From NCBI GenBank assembly GCA_963669155.1, contig OZ022589.1:20698123-20762122 (forward strand): a stretch of 64,000 bases of DNA, given 5' to 3'. A model generated the notes under the pieces. The model saw only the letters and a program-made list of their open reading frames with translations. It did no database searches and was not told the DNA's origin. Each line of letters opens with the position of its first letter. The first letter of the stretch is position 1. The position numbers and the translations under genes were made by a program. Positions 62,801-64,000 of this stretch are shown in pieces. Source of the stretch: Arbacia lixula (taxonomy: Eukaryota > Echinodermata > Echinoidea > Arbacioida > Arbaciidae).

Positions 62801-64000
62801 AAAATTTCGAAGAAAGACGAGTCGTTCTATTAAAAAAAAACTATAGAAATTTCGCATGACTTTCAAGGACCTAAGATATTGCAACTTTGCAGCACCTAGA
62901 TTATCAACATACGTTGTTTCTTGCATTTTTGCAGACTTTATATTAATGTACGATCGTAAAAGTCACTACTCTTTGAAAGTATGTTCAACACTTACCTCCT
63001 CCACCAGTGGGTATTGTTGTGGCTGATGTGGTAGTGGATGTAAAATATACCAATGAAATACAAATCAATGGATTGTTCATGATAATCAAATCGTATTTGT
63101 TTCAAAATATAATTACCCCATTCAGTCTGTATGATTAAGCTACATGAGAACTGACACAAACAAATGAAGAGTGGTACTAAGAATTCTTCAGACACTGGCT
63201 ACATTCCAAAGTACTTATAACATCGAACTCACAGGTGGCTGTTTCTATGGATGTTGTCGCTGGCCTTGTACTTGCTATAAAACAGAACCAATCTTAGAGA
63301 TAATTGTTTGTTTCAGTATTTTTTCAAAAAGTACATGTAAAATAAGGTATTCCTGAGTACTACTTAGCAACATCTACAGGCCAAACGTGAATTAGAGTTT
63401 TAAGCACAATGAATATCCCTTTTACATGTTAAAATATTCGATGAGCCACCTCAAACACATGAGAATATCCGTGATGAGACCGATAAGATGAGCAATCTGA
63501 ATGTTAGATTGTTTGTCATCTCATTAATAGCAATGACGCAGGAGAAATGGTACAAGATCGTGCAACCTCCACATTGCCCAGTTTCGTAGCCAGAAGGGTT
63601 CCAGCTTAACGATTTGGATAGGACCTCTGTAAAACATAGGAATACCTGACAGCATGAGGTTGGTTAAACATGCACATTCCATTGGAGTTTGTAGGAACTA
63701 TGCTCACATTTTAAATCTTAAAATACAATGCACCTGGTGATTTGAATCAGTGGCGGTTAAGGGTACTGTGATGCCCCATCGATTAAAATTTCAAACAGGT
63801 CGCTCAAGAAAATAATTTTCAAATTGACTGTAAAACGTGTGGTGAATTCCTTTCATATCGAACTAAAGCTAAGGGAACAAATATACTTCTTAAACAACAC
63901 TTTCACATTCATAAATCAATTCCCCCACAATAGAGAATTAACTTATTATGAACATTAATCTTAACATCGATACAAAAACGTGTTTCACAATTGGGCTATG
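1..64000 (-). CDS. Giant modular mucin-like gene, partial at both ends (about 103 exons in window)
   Basis: One minus-strand transcription unit explains nearly all coding signal. Seen: successive minus-strand open segments are each bounded by an acceptor AG and a donor GT (GC in two cases). Almost all start and end in phase 1; the only exceptions are phase-0 junctions inside the FA58C and VWC domains. Joined codons make sense at every junction I checked. Domain order is FA58C repeats, two VWC modules, then twelve A-T1-M-T2-B-T3 units. Summed coding length is about 17.7 kb with no stop seen. Thr-rich linkers alternating with Cys-bounded domains are typical of secreted mucin-like or matrix/adhesion proteins, so an extracellular O-glycosylated role is inferred. 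No signal peptide, membrane segment, start or stop lies in the window. It could in principle be two adjacent genes, but phase continuity across all modules argues for one. Confidence 0.82.
145..315 (-). CDS. Exon T3, unit 1: Thr-rich linker (57 codons)
   Basis: Acceptor cgtatag lies above 315 and donor CCAG|gtatatc below 145; phase 1-1. The A left over from exon B plus CA gives Thr, then LREVTTTTQATTTTEATTP, a V-I-E step, RGSTTVVEE, and a run of seven Thr ending PAPTTPG. This joins to the GPCSE start of the next A domain, which for unit 1 lies outside the window. Confidence 0.84.
577..1008 (-). CDS. Exon B, unit 1: Cys-bounded domain of 144 codons, unassigned
   Basis: Acceptor ctttgcgtag lies above 1008 and donor CCCA|gtaagtt below 577; phase 1-1. 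It opens GECQEELSSDDSDELRITLK and closes STLTVTFRGCITP, with one Cys near each end as in domain A. The middle contains SWSIDDTNQRTVTVSFTS and a later NLPDLKDISIASFDITVSD strand pair whose layout echoes FAVPASLGESIESFDVVFAD of A. A and B are therefore probably distant paralogues (inference). The acidic ELSSDDSDE start is constant across units. No family was recognised. Confidence 0.84.
1375..1470 (-). CDS. Exon T2, unit 1: short Thr linker with charged insert (32 codons)
   Basis: Acceptor aatcatcag lies above 1470 and donor CCAG|gtacccc below 1375; phase 1-1. It reads ETTTERIRVQTTTPSTTES and continues in Thr/Val to TTVATTP. The basic-hydrophobic ERIRV core interrupts the Thr tract and is kept in all units (KRIRV in unit 8). 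Confidence 0.82.
1849..1875 (-). CDS. Microexon M, unit 1 (27 bp, nine codons)
   Basis: Acceptor ctttacag and donor ATAG|gtaagaaa frame exactly 27 bp, phase 1-1, read as GATTGPGYI with the first base taken from exon T1. The same splice sites and length recur in units 1-7 and 9-12, which supports it as a true exon despite its size. In units 9-11 the first residue is Glu; unit 12 reads ETTTVPGFI. Confidence 0.78.
   Translation of the reverse strand, partial: EQQLVLVT
2117..2275 (-). CDS. Exon T1, unit 1: Thr-rich linker (53 codons)
   Basis: Acceptor ttcacag lies above 2275 and donor ACAG|gtaaaa below 2117; phase 1-1. The G from exon A plus CA gives Ala, then ITTVTTTVATTTVP-type sequence dominated by Thr with Pro, Val and Ala, ending ...TVQTTTG. 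Such tracts are typical mucin-type O-glycosylation segments. The long Val- and Cys-rich frames on the plus strand here are its antisense shadow. Confidence 0.85.
2480..2869 (-). CDS. Exon A, unit 1: Cys-bounded domain of 130 codons, unassigned
   Basis: Acceptor cttacttgcag lies above 2869 and donor G|gtaagatcc below 2480; the exon is phase 1-1. The domain opens with GPCSELLNGDD and closes with VQVEIYGCYEM. It has about 115 residues between two cysteines and alternating hydrophobic strands (DVTITGIRIVSSS, SFDVVFADSDG), which suggests a beta sandwich. The closing Y-G-C pattern resembles the end of discoidin domains found elsewhere in this gene (LYGCYRP), so a diverged galactose-binding-like fold is possible. 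That is inference only; I do not recognise the family. The Met of the longer open frame (MSKSYILFY...) lies in the intron and is not a start. Confidence 0.83.
3055..5779 (-). CDS. Array unit 2 (six exons)
   Basis: Exons in ascending coordinates: T3 3055-3225, B 3487-3918, T2 4285-4380, M 4759-4785, T1 5027-5185, A 5390-5779. It is the same as unit 1 apart from Asp in place of Asn in the A-domain opening (CSELLDGDD) and a few silent or intronic substitutions. Exon A of this unit is followed on the transcript by T1 through M, T2, B and T3, then by exon A of unit 1. Confidence 0.84.
5965..8689 (-). CDS. Array unit 3 (six exons)
   Basis: Exons: T3 5965-6135, B 6397-6828, T2 7195-7290, M 7669-7695, T1 7937-8095, A 8300-8689. 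It shares the Asp variant of domain A with unit 2. Introns match unit 2 base for base as far as I compared, except at the single A-T1 intron site near 5373 in unit 2. Confidence 0.84.
8875..11599 (-). CDS. Array unit 4 (six exons)
   Basis: Exons: T3 8875-9045, B 9307-9738, T2 10105-10200, M 10579-10605, T1 10847-11005, A 11210-11599. Domain A has Asn (CSELLNGDD) as in unit 1. It is the first unit of the transcript to carry the shortened M-T2 intron. Confidence 0.84.
11785..14891 (-). CDS. Array unit 5 (six exons, long M-T2 intron)
   Basis: Exons: T3 11785-11955, B 12216-12647, T2 13011-13106, M 13873-13899, T1 14139-14297, A 14502-14891. The M-T2 intron (13107-13872) is about twice that of units 1-4. 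It holds the segment missing there, from about 13324 to 13710. T3 has Ile in TTTTQAITTTE, and domain A has NTFSSIFLSNVNGESVTSEP where units 1-4 have STFSSIFISK and SAP. Domain B ends CITPS with the CCAA|gtaag donor. Confidence 0.84.
15082..18188 (-). CDS. Array unit 6 (six exons)
   Basis: Exons: T3 15082-15252, B 15513-15944, T2 16310-16405, M 17170-17196, T1 17436-17594, A 17799-18188. The B acceptor is gcgaag instead of gcgtag, still a usable AG but a weaker context. B carries SSVESGN and VETIVLTD variants and ends CIKPS. Introns most resemble unit 7. Confidence 0.83.
18365..21465 (-). CDS. Array unit 7 (six exons)
   Basis: Exons: T3 18365-18535, B 18796-19227, T2 19593-19688, M 20447-20473, T1 20713-20871, A 21076-21465. 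T1 has LPPITTTA and PMETTTEE substitutions. Domain A carries STFPSIF and SSTSNNRF changes. Thirteen bases of the T3-A intron (the cctatacagtgat segment present in unit 6 near 15041) are missing near 18335. Confidence 0.83.
21648..24751 (-). CDS. Array unit 8 (six exons, 21-bp M exon)
   Basis: Exons: T3 21648-21818, B 22081-22512, T2 22874-22969, M 23734-23754, T1 23992-24150, A 24362-24751. M is 21 bp between intact splice sites (tttgcag and gtaagaatc) and reads AFVPDRV, a two-codon in-frame loss with rewriting of the rest. T2 reads DTTTKRIRVLTTTP. Domain A has LVLKLIKDGTTVIPS. This is the most diverged complete unit but remains open throughout. Confidence 0.81.
24934..28015 (-). CDS. Array unit 9 (six exons)
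   Basis: Exons: T3 24934-25104, B 25364-25795, T2 26161-26256, M 26999-27025, T1 27262-27420, A 27626-28015. It is nearly identical to unit 10, with private B changes (SNSERVTLE, VENIALTDG, TDIIPTTS). M reads EATTGPGYI. The T1 donor is ACCG|gtaac where most units have ACAG|gtaac. Confidence 0.83.
28198..31280 (-). CDS. Array unit 10 (six exons)
   Basis: Exons: T3 28198-28368, B 28628-29059, T2 29425-29520, M 30264-30290, T1 30527-30685, A 30891-31280. It shares intron details with unit 9, such as the shortened segment near 29862 and the tgacgtttacatgg stretch near 29987. Domain A differs (DFQVTTNSDS). Confidence 0.83.
31453..31733. mobile_element. MITE, 281 bp, in T3-A intron of unit 11
   Basis: The inverted ends AGGGAATATACTGTACTGGG and its complement are flanked by TTAA at 31449-31452 and 31734-31737. 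Units 1-10 carry the unfilled site (cagacttaaaaacgg), so the insertion is directly demonstrated. The flanks fit either a TTAA duplication (piggyBac-like) or TA with a TIR one base longer (Tc1/mariner-like). No transposase frame is present. Confidence 0.85.
31758..35221 (-). CDS. Array unit 11 (six exons, two MITEs in introns)
   Basis: Exons: T3 31758-31928, B 32190-32621, T2 32989-33084, M 34207-34233, T1 34474-34629, A 34832-35221. T1 is one codon shorter (156 bp, still phase 1-1). M reads EATTGPGFI. Domain A has ADSEGYPADV, and B has ADITDVTPTTS, shared only with unit 12. One MITE lies in the T3-A intron below T3, another in the M-T2 intron. Confidence 0.82.
33492..33851. mobile_element. 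MITE, 360 bp, near-perfect palindrome, in M-T2 intron of unit 11
   Basis: It belongs to the same family as the element at 31453, starting AGGGCATATACTGTACTGGG and ending in its near complement, between TTAA 33488-33491 and 33852-33855. Units 5-7 have the uninterrupted site caattaagcacttcattgg. The two arms of about 180 bp mirror each other almost to the centre (near 33670, gttcgggccgaac). Confidence 0.87.
35379..35658. mobile_element. MITE, 280 bp, in T3-A intron of unit 12
   Basis: It occupies the same position and orientation relative to T3 as the element at 31453, with TTAA at 35375-35378 and 35659-35662. The outermost left base is mutated (TGGGAATATAC). The shared site shows the insertion predates the split of units 11 and 12. 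Confidence 0.83.
35683..38425 (-). CDS. Array unit 12, truncated (five exons), joins VWC part
   Basis: Exons: T3 35683-35853, B 36114-36545, T2 37302-37397, M 38025-38051, and a short Thr exon 38360-38425 in place of T1 (66 bp, SETTTVAVTTAEITTSITTTP). There is no A domain; the preceding exon is the last VWC exon, whose final C plus CA gives Pro. M reads ETTTVPGFI. The B-T2 intron is 756 bp instead of about 366. All exons stay in phase 1. This is the entry of the array on the transcript. Confidence 0.8.
36546..37301 (-). repeat. Intron of unit 12 with internal ancient duplication
   Basis: Segments at about 36640-36840 and 37030-37260 both align with the single B-T2 intron segment of other units (cttgcagtactaccatatg ... 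catcgcgcttcc ... aataccgtca). The intron is doubled to 756 bp. The copies are well diverged. Confidence 0.65.
38426..39711 (-). other. Intron between VWC2 and unit 12 (1.29 kb)
   Basis: The intron lies between the 66-bp Thr exon and the last VWC2 exon. Apart from the MITE at 39449-39675 and its fragment, I see nothing functional. A plus-strand frame at 38797-39255 has no recognisable domain and is judged chance. Confidence 0.7.
39449..39675. mobile_element. MITE with long imperfect TIRs, VWC2-unit 12 intron
   Basis: The left end TAGAGTACCGAAGA and right end TCTTCGGTACTCTA are inverted. Similarity continues inward for about 55 bp (gtcaagacaattggctcta facing tagagccagttgtcttgac). The ends fit a TA target duplication. 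A partial relative (agagtacc... tagcccgacactg) lies at about 39308-39345. The plus-strand frame over this element is not a gene. Confidence 0.72.
39712..41178 (-). CDS. VWC-like module 2 (three exons)
   Basis: In transcript order: 41150-41178 (phase 1 to 0), 40421-40534 (phase 0-0), 39712-39751 (phase 0 to 1). Joined, they read DCLYLGRYYP, then VGTRIRSIPPVPCYEMICGE with DGNPAFSSVTYDCTDGCE, then YGTTYPEDCCPEC. The spacing C-x(n)-C-x(4)-C ... Y-x-C-x(3)-C ... CCPEC with a C-terminal CCxxC is the von Willebrand type C / chordin-like cysteine layout, and the module is about 60 residues, normal for the family. VWC modules mediate extracellular protein binding and occur in mucins and matrix proteins. 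Splice sites: ctgcag/gtaagt, caacag/gtgagg, tttacag/gtaagt. Confidence 0.78.
39752..41149 (-). other. Introns inside VWC module 2
   Basis: The introns are 39752-40420 (669 bp) and 40535-41149 (615 bp), both phase 0. I saw no repeats or RNA genes in them. Small plus-strand open frames here are short and featureless. Confidence 0.65.
41179..41934 (-). other. Intron with C/A homopolymer and AT-rich stretch
   Basis: This intron lies between the 30-bp linker and VWC2. It contains C11-AA-C15 (41267-41294) followed by an A15 run and (AATA)n-like sequence to about 41395. On the transcript this is a G15-UU-G11 tract. Otherwise nothing was identified. Confidence 0.75.
41935..41964 (-). CDS. 30-bp linker exon between VWC modules
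   Basis: Acceptor gtcttgtag and donor AAG|gtaggtgg; phase 1-1. With flanking bases it reads G-TTPKDIVKE-D, connecting the CCEEC end of VWC1 to the DCLYLG start of VWC2. It is small, but phase and splice sites both fit. Confidence 0.68.
41965..43469 (-). other. Large intron (1.5 kb) after VWC module 1
   Basis: AT-rich. A donor-like gtgagta at about 42861 (minus strand) has no convincing partner acceptor or frame. No repeats were recognised. Confidence 0.6.
43470..45522 (-). CDS. VWC-like module 1 (three exons)
   Basis: In transcript order: 45494-45522 (phase 1 to 0), 43893-43994 (phase 0-0), 43470-43506 (phase 0 to 1). Joined: V-CLFDGVPVS, then INDTYQDPNNPCTVYTCIED continuing AYIEQTYSCEPQCV, then NPKYPDGCCEEC. 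The Cys pattern and exon/intron phases match VWC2 exactly, so the two are tandem paralogues. Introns are 1,499 bp (43995-45493) and 386 bp (43507-43892). Confidence 0.78.
43995..45493 (-). other. Large intron inside VWC module 1
   Basis: A 1.5-kb phase-0 intron with no recognisable element. The small frames on either strand have no domain. Confidence 0.6.
45607..45630. repeat. Perfect 11-bp inverted repeat
   Basis: ATGTTTGACCA, a GG spacer, then TGGTCAAACAT. It lies in the intron between VWC1 and the 48-bp Thr exon. Function is unknown; it may be a chance hairpin. Confidence 0.8.
45691..45723. repeat. (CT)n microsatellite
   Basis: About 16 CT dinucleotides in the intron between 45523 and 45937. 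Confidence 0.95.
45938..45985 (-). CDS. 48-bp Thr/Ser linker exon between FA58C and VWC1
   Basis: Acceptor atattacag, donor CTG|gtaagtcg; phase 1-1. It reads E-STQGVTTTFSTTTES and joins the GC-donor FA58C exon to the VWC1 start (V-CLFDG). Confidence 0.77.
46477..46624 (-). CDS. Discoidin (FA58C) copy nearest VWC, second exon, GC donor
   Basis: 148 bp, phase 0 to 1, acceptor cttgacag. It reads TLEGNEDDSSLMEHSVDIDD, then IALRIIVTSNSALQVALYGC, ending SRLAPTTP. This is the C-terminal half of an F5/8 type C domain, with the family's closing (V/I)xLYGC. The downstream donor is CAG|gcaagc, a GC-type donor; no GT lies nearby in frame. The YGCYxP of other copies is YGCSR here. Confidence 0.76.
47151..47431 (-). 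CDS. Discoidin (FA58C) copy nearest VWC, first exon
   Basis: 281 bp, phase 1 to 0, acceptor tctccacag, donor AGC|gtaaat. It reads LCNELMSLDGTDSDVSLTAS, then AYIGSPSGWSP, PYLEIRFATTIRTITRIVTR, YTLEYQTEPNGPWTLLS. The opening Cys, the Trp of the W-x-P turn, the (L)EIRF strand and the Y-x-(L)-x-Y-x(5-7)-W pattern match F5/8 type C domains. These beta-barrel domains bind carbohydrate or phospholipid outside the cell. The NIT glycosylation sequon of other copies is TIT here. Confidence 0.82.
47871..47936. repeat. (TA)n-(GT)n compound microsatellite
   Basis: About 48 bp of TA followed by about 18 bp of GT, intronic. Confidence 0.95.
48254..48304 (-). CDS. 51-bp Thr linker exon between two FA58C copies
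   Basis: Acceptor acacgcag, donor ACAT|gtgagttt; phase 1-1. It reads E-AATTTEATTTIQPTTT. It replaces the five-exon linker string found between the more recent FA58C copies. Confidence 0.77.
48305..48987 (-). other. Intron, 683 bp
   Basis: A donor-like gtaagagaa (minus strand, near 48630) could bound a 24-bp phase 1-1 exon, but its acceptor lacks a pyrimidine tract, so it is not called. Nothing else was seen. Confidence 0.55.
48988..49144 (-). CDS. Discoidin (FA58C) older copy, second exon, GC donor
   Basis: 157 bp, phase 0 to 1, acceptor ttatagcag. It reads ILEGNSDDVSPKTQFVDIID, then IIALRIIVPTNSALQVSLYG, CYKPIP and six Thr codons. The donor is ACAG|gcaagt, a strong GC-type donor. Confidence 0.78.
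49199..49255 (-). pseudogene. Relic of a duplicated FA58C second exon
   Basis: In the intron just 5' (transcript sense) of the real second exon, one minus-strand frame reads DSLKSKFVDLIAIIT, aligning with VSPKSHFVDLIDVTAIRII of intact copies. It has no matching LEGN start, GC end or usable acceptor, so it appears to be a decayed extra exon. Confidence 0.62.
49450..49488. repeat. (TA)n microsatellite near FA58C exon-1 donor
   Basis: About 19 TA repeats followed by TA-rich sequence up to the donor at 49558. The newer copies have a similar tract directly against the donor. Confidence 0.95.
49559..49839 (-). CDS. Discoidin (FA58C) older copy, first exon
   Basis: 281 bp, phase 1 to 0. It reads FCNERMSLDGTDSDVSFTAS, AYIGSPSAWSP, PYLEIRFAATIRNITRIVTR, YSLEYQTEPNGAWTLLS. 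It contains an N-I-T sequon. It joins the V-TTVPTTTF linker exon at 50296-50322 (T plus CA gives Ser). Confidence 0.83.
50296..50322 (-). CDS. 27-bp Thr linker exon (VTTVPTTTF)
   Basis: Acceptor gtatttcag, donor TTCT|gtgagta; phase 1-1. The same exon recurs at 55516-55542 and 60844-60870, in each case just upstream on the transcript of an FA58C first exon. Confidence 0.75.
51225..51335 (-). CDS. 111-bp linker exon made of a TTTTPA hexapeptide repeat
   Basis: Acceptor atattacag, donor CGCG|gtaagg; phase 1-1. It reads EATTTTAATTTTPATTTT and so on, ending SATTTIRG. About five copies of an 18-bp minisatellite (gccacaacgaccacgcc plus one base) encode the hexapeptide. Such exons commonly vary in length between alleles of mucin genes (known of the class; not shown here). 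Confidence 0.83.
51656..51688 (-). CDS. 33-bp linker exon (ETTTRERRITT)
   Basis: Acceptor tttttgtag, donor ACAG|gtatgg; phase 1-1. The basic RERRI core within Thr recalls the ERIRV core of exon T2 in the other array. Confidence 0.75.
51732..52022. mobile_element. hAT-like palindromic MITE, 291 bp (first unit)
   Basis: The left end CAGGGGCCCGTATAACAA faces the complement of TTGTTATACATGGCCCAG at the right end. The interior has several gatcgtacgatc-type palindromes (51765-51795, 51855-51875). CAGGGGCC termini are typical of hAT-type MITEs in marine invertebrates. No clear 8-bp duplication is visible and no transposase is present. It sits in the intron between the 33-bp and 27-bp linker exons. 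Confidence 0.7.
52343..52369 (-). CDS. 27-bp linker exon (STTIPTGGG)
   Basis: Acceptor accacatcag, donor GGAG|gtaagtg; phase 1-1. The same length as microexon M of the other array, again with Thr followed by Pro and Gly. Confidence 0.7.
52580..52621 (-). CDS. 42-bp linker exon (TSTRPATTSIETAT)
   Basis: Acceptor gttttatag, donor ACCT|gtgagttc; phase 1-1. It joins directly to the Thr tail of the FA58C second exon at 53425 (A plus CA gives Thr). Confidence 0.75.
52622..53424 (-). other. Intron, 803 bp, first 5.33-kb unit
   Basis: A minus-strand frame near 52900-52970 (LSSLSWNPSGYETG) vaguely recalls the AWSPE turn of the FA58C first exon, but it is not convincing as a relic. The third unit carries 34 extra bases in the corresponding place. 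No other feature was seen. Confidence 0.5.
53425..53575 (-). CDS. Discoidin (FA58C), second exon, first 5.33-kb unit
   Basis: 151 bp, phase 0 to 1, acceptor cttttag, donor CAA|gtacgtgc. It reads TLEGNQDDVSPKSHFVDLID, then TAIRIIVTTHSALQVGLYGC, YRPLTTTPS. LEGN...YIRI-like strand and LYGC end are the standard close of the F5/8 type C domain. Confidence 0.82.
53685..53765 (-). pseudogene. Relic of a duplicated FA58C second exon (first unit)
   Basis: About 110 bp 5' of the intact second exon (transcript sense), the minus strand reads DDVTLQSYFAKVVDLLALC and then a stop. This aligns with DDVSPKSHFVDLIDVTAIR. The frame is broken just where IRIIV should follow, and the LYGC end is absent. Confidence 0.68.
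54055..54430 (+). mobile_element. LINE reverse-transcriptase 3' fragment with nested insertion
   Basis: On the plus strand: KLKKWRLAGHLARRKDDRWT, WTPTANTRERGRQ, then after a one-base frameshift WWMDDIREYGSMTWKRTAQDR. This is the C-terminal tail common to non-LTR retrotransposon endonuclease/reverse transcriptases. A 133-bp insert (54252-54384), bracketed by ggcacaagatagatca and ggcacaggatagatca, separates it from its last piece, KWKSEDEQWREL (to about 54430). The element is dead: truncated, frameshifted and interrupted. Confidence 0.75.
54252..54384 (-). mobile_element. Nested 133-bp insertion, probable second LINE tail
   Basis: It is flanked by 16-bp direct repeats differing at one base, as expected for target-primed insertion. 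On the minus strand it reads ARKGLNITRSDPNDRTLWRR and then AMKEMN, resembling another RT C-terminus, and ends in a (CTG)n-type tail. Family assignment is inference. Confidence 0.6.
54439..54480. repeat. (TA)n directly beside FA58C exon-1 donor
   Basis: About 21 TA repeats end four bases before the exon, so the transcript's intron starts gtaaatatatat. Copy number differs slightly in the next unit (59768-59809). Confidence 0.95.
54485..54765 (-). CDS. Discoidin (FA58C), first exon, first 5.33-kb unit
   Basis: 281 bp, phase 1 to 0, acceptor tctccacag, donor GCG|gtaaat. It reads FCNERMSLDGTDSDVSLTAS, AYIGSASAWSPE, PYLEIRFAATIRNITRIVTM, YAVSYQTEQSPSWILLA. With its second exon the domain is 144 codons, close to the usual family length. 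It has an N-I-T sequon. Confidence 0.84.
55516..57951 (-). CDS. Linker exons of second 5.33-kb unit (five exons)
   Basis: Exons: 55516-55542 (27 bp), 56555-56665 (111 bp, hexapeptide repeat), 56986-57018 (33 bp), 57673-57699 (27 bp), 57910-57951 (42 bp). All match the first unit in sequence, phase and splice sites. The first of these joins the FA58C first exon at 54485-54765. Confidence 0.78.
57062..57352. mobile_element. hAT-like MITE, second unit copy
   Basis: It is an identical copy of the element at 51732 as far as compared, duplicated along with the unit and not inserted independently. Confidence 0.7.
58755..58905 (-). CDS. Discoidin (FA58C), second exon, second unit
   Basis: 151 bp, same sequence and splice sites as 53425-53575. 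The relic exon is again present just upstream on the transcript. Confidence 0.82.
59015..59095 (-). pseudogene. Relic FA58C second exon (second unit)
   Basis: Same decayed copy as at 53685, with the same stop, so it decayed before the 5.33-kb unit was duplicated. Confidence 0.68.
59383..59758 (+). mobile_element. LINE fragment with nested insertion, second unit
   Basis: Duplicate of 54055-54430, including the nested insert (59580-59712) and its flanking repeats. Confidence 0.75.
59813..60093 (-). CDS. Discoidin (FA58C), first exon, second unit
   Basis: 281 bp, same protein sequence as 54485-54765, donor again abutting a (TA)n tract (59768-59809). Confidence 0.84.
60844..63274 (-). CDS. Linker exons of third 5.33-kb unit (five exons)
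   Basis: Exons: 60844-60870, 61883-61993, 62314-62346, 62996-63022, 63233-63274. They encode the same peptides as the first unit. The FA58C second exon of this unit should begin about 80 bp beyond the window edge. Confidence 0.78.
62386..62676. mobile_element. hAT-like MITE, third unit copy
   Basis: Same element as at 51732, with one substitution in the central palindrome (tcgtactac for tcgtacgac). Confidence 0.7.
63275..64000 (-). other. Intron running off the window
   Basis: Corresponds to 52622-53350 of the first unit, with 34 additional bases near 63614-63647. No exon lies here. Confidence 0.7.

Larger units (their letters stand above)
50512..64000 (-). repeat. 5.33-kb tandem array (two full units and a partial third)
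   Basis: Sequence from about 50512 repeats at about 55842 (offset 5,330) and about 61170 (offset 5,328) and runs off the window. Differences are few: changes in TA-tract length, single substitutions, a four-base loss near 62361 and a 34-bp indel near 63614. Each unit encodes one FA58C domain (two exons) and five Thr-rich linker exons, 224 codons in all. Confidence 0.94.

Overview
The window looks like animal nuclear DNA, probably from a marine invertebrate; I cannot tell echinoderm, hemichordate, amphioxus, cnidarian or mollusc apart. It is AT-rich, with many short exons bounded by consensus splice sites, small inverted-repeat transposons, LINE remnants and microsatellites. Nothing bacterial is seen: no operons, CRISPR or phage.

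Nearly everything I can support belongs to one very large gene on the minus strand. It is read from position 64000 down to position 1 and is open at both ends: no start codon exon, promoter, stop codon or poly(A) site was found. Chaining GT-AG (twice GC-AG) splice sites gives about 103 exons and about 5,900 codons with no stop that I could find. The product appears to be a secreted, mucin-like modular protein with small Cys-bounded globular domains separated by Thr/Pro/Ser-rich linkers. Almost all exons begin and end in phase 1, so modules can be gained or lost without breaking the frame.

Layout in transcription order. (1) 64000-46477: discoidin (F5/8 type C, FA58C) domains, each on two exons, joined by strings of small Thr-rich exons. 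Here a 5.33-kb unit is tandemly repeated in near-identical form (about 50.5-55.8 kb, 55.8-61.2 kb, 61.2 kb to the edge), followed by two older, diverged FA58C copies. (2) 45985-39712: two von Willebrand type C (VWC) modules, each on three exons, with short linkers and large introns. (3) 38425-1: twelve copies of a six-exon module, A-T1-M-T2-B-T3 (390, 159, 27, 96, 432 and 171 bp; 425 residues per unit). A and B are two Cys-bounded domains I do not recognise; T1, T2 and T3 are Thr-rich linkers; M is a nine-codon microexon. The unit next to the VWC part (unit 12) is incomplete and most diverged. Units 5-10 have about 3.27-3.3 kb periods. Units 1-4 have an exact 2,910-bp period and differ by only a few bases, after a deletion of about 373 bp in one intron.

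Mobile elements sit in introns: three inverted-repeat MITEs with TTAA (or TA) target sites whose empty sites are visible in neighbouring units, one TA-flanked MITE, a hAT-like palindromic MITE in each 5.33-kb unit, and nested LINE 3' fragments. Decayed copies of the second FA58C exon also persist in introns. The main biological interest is a gene that has grown by two separate tandem amplifications of different modules, at least one of them very recent, with domain types A and B that I cannot assign.
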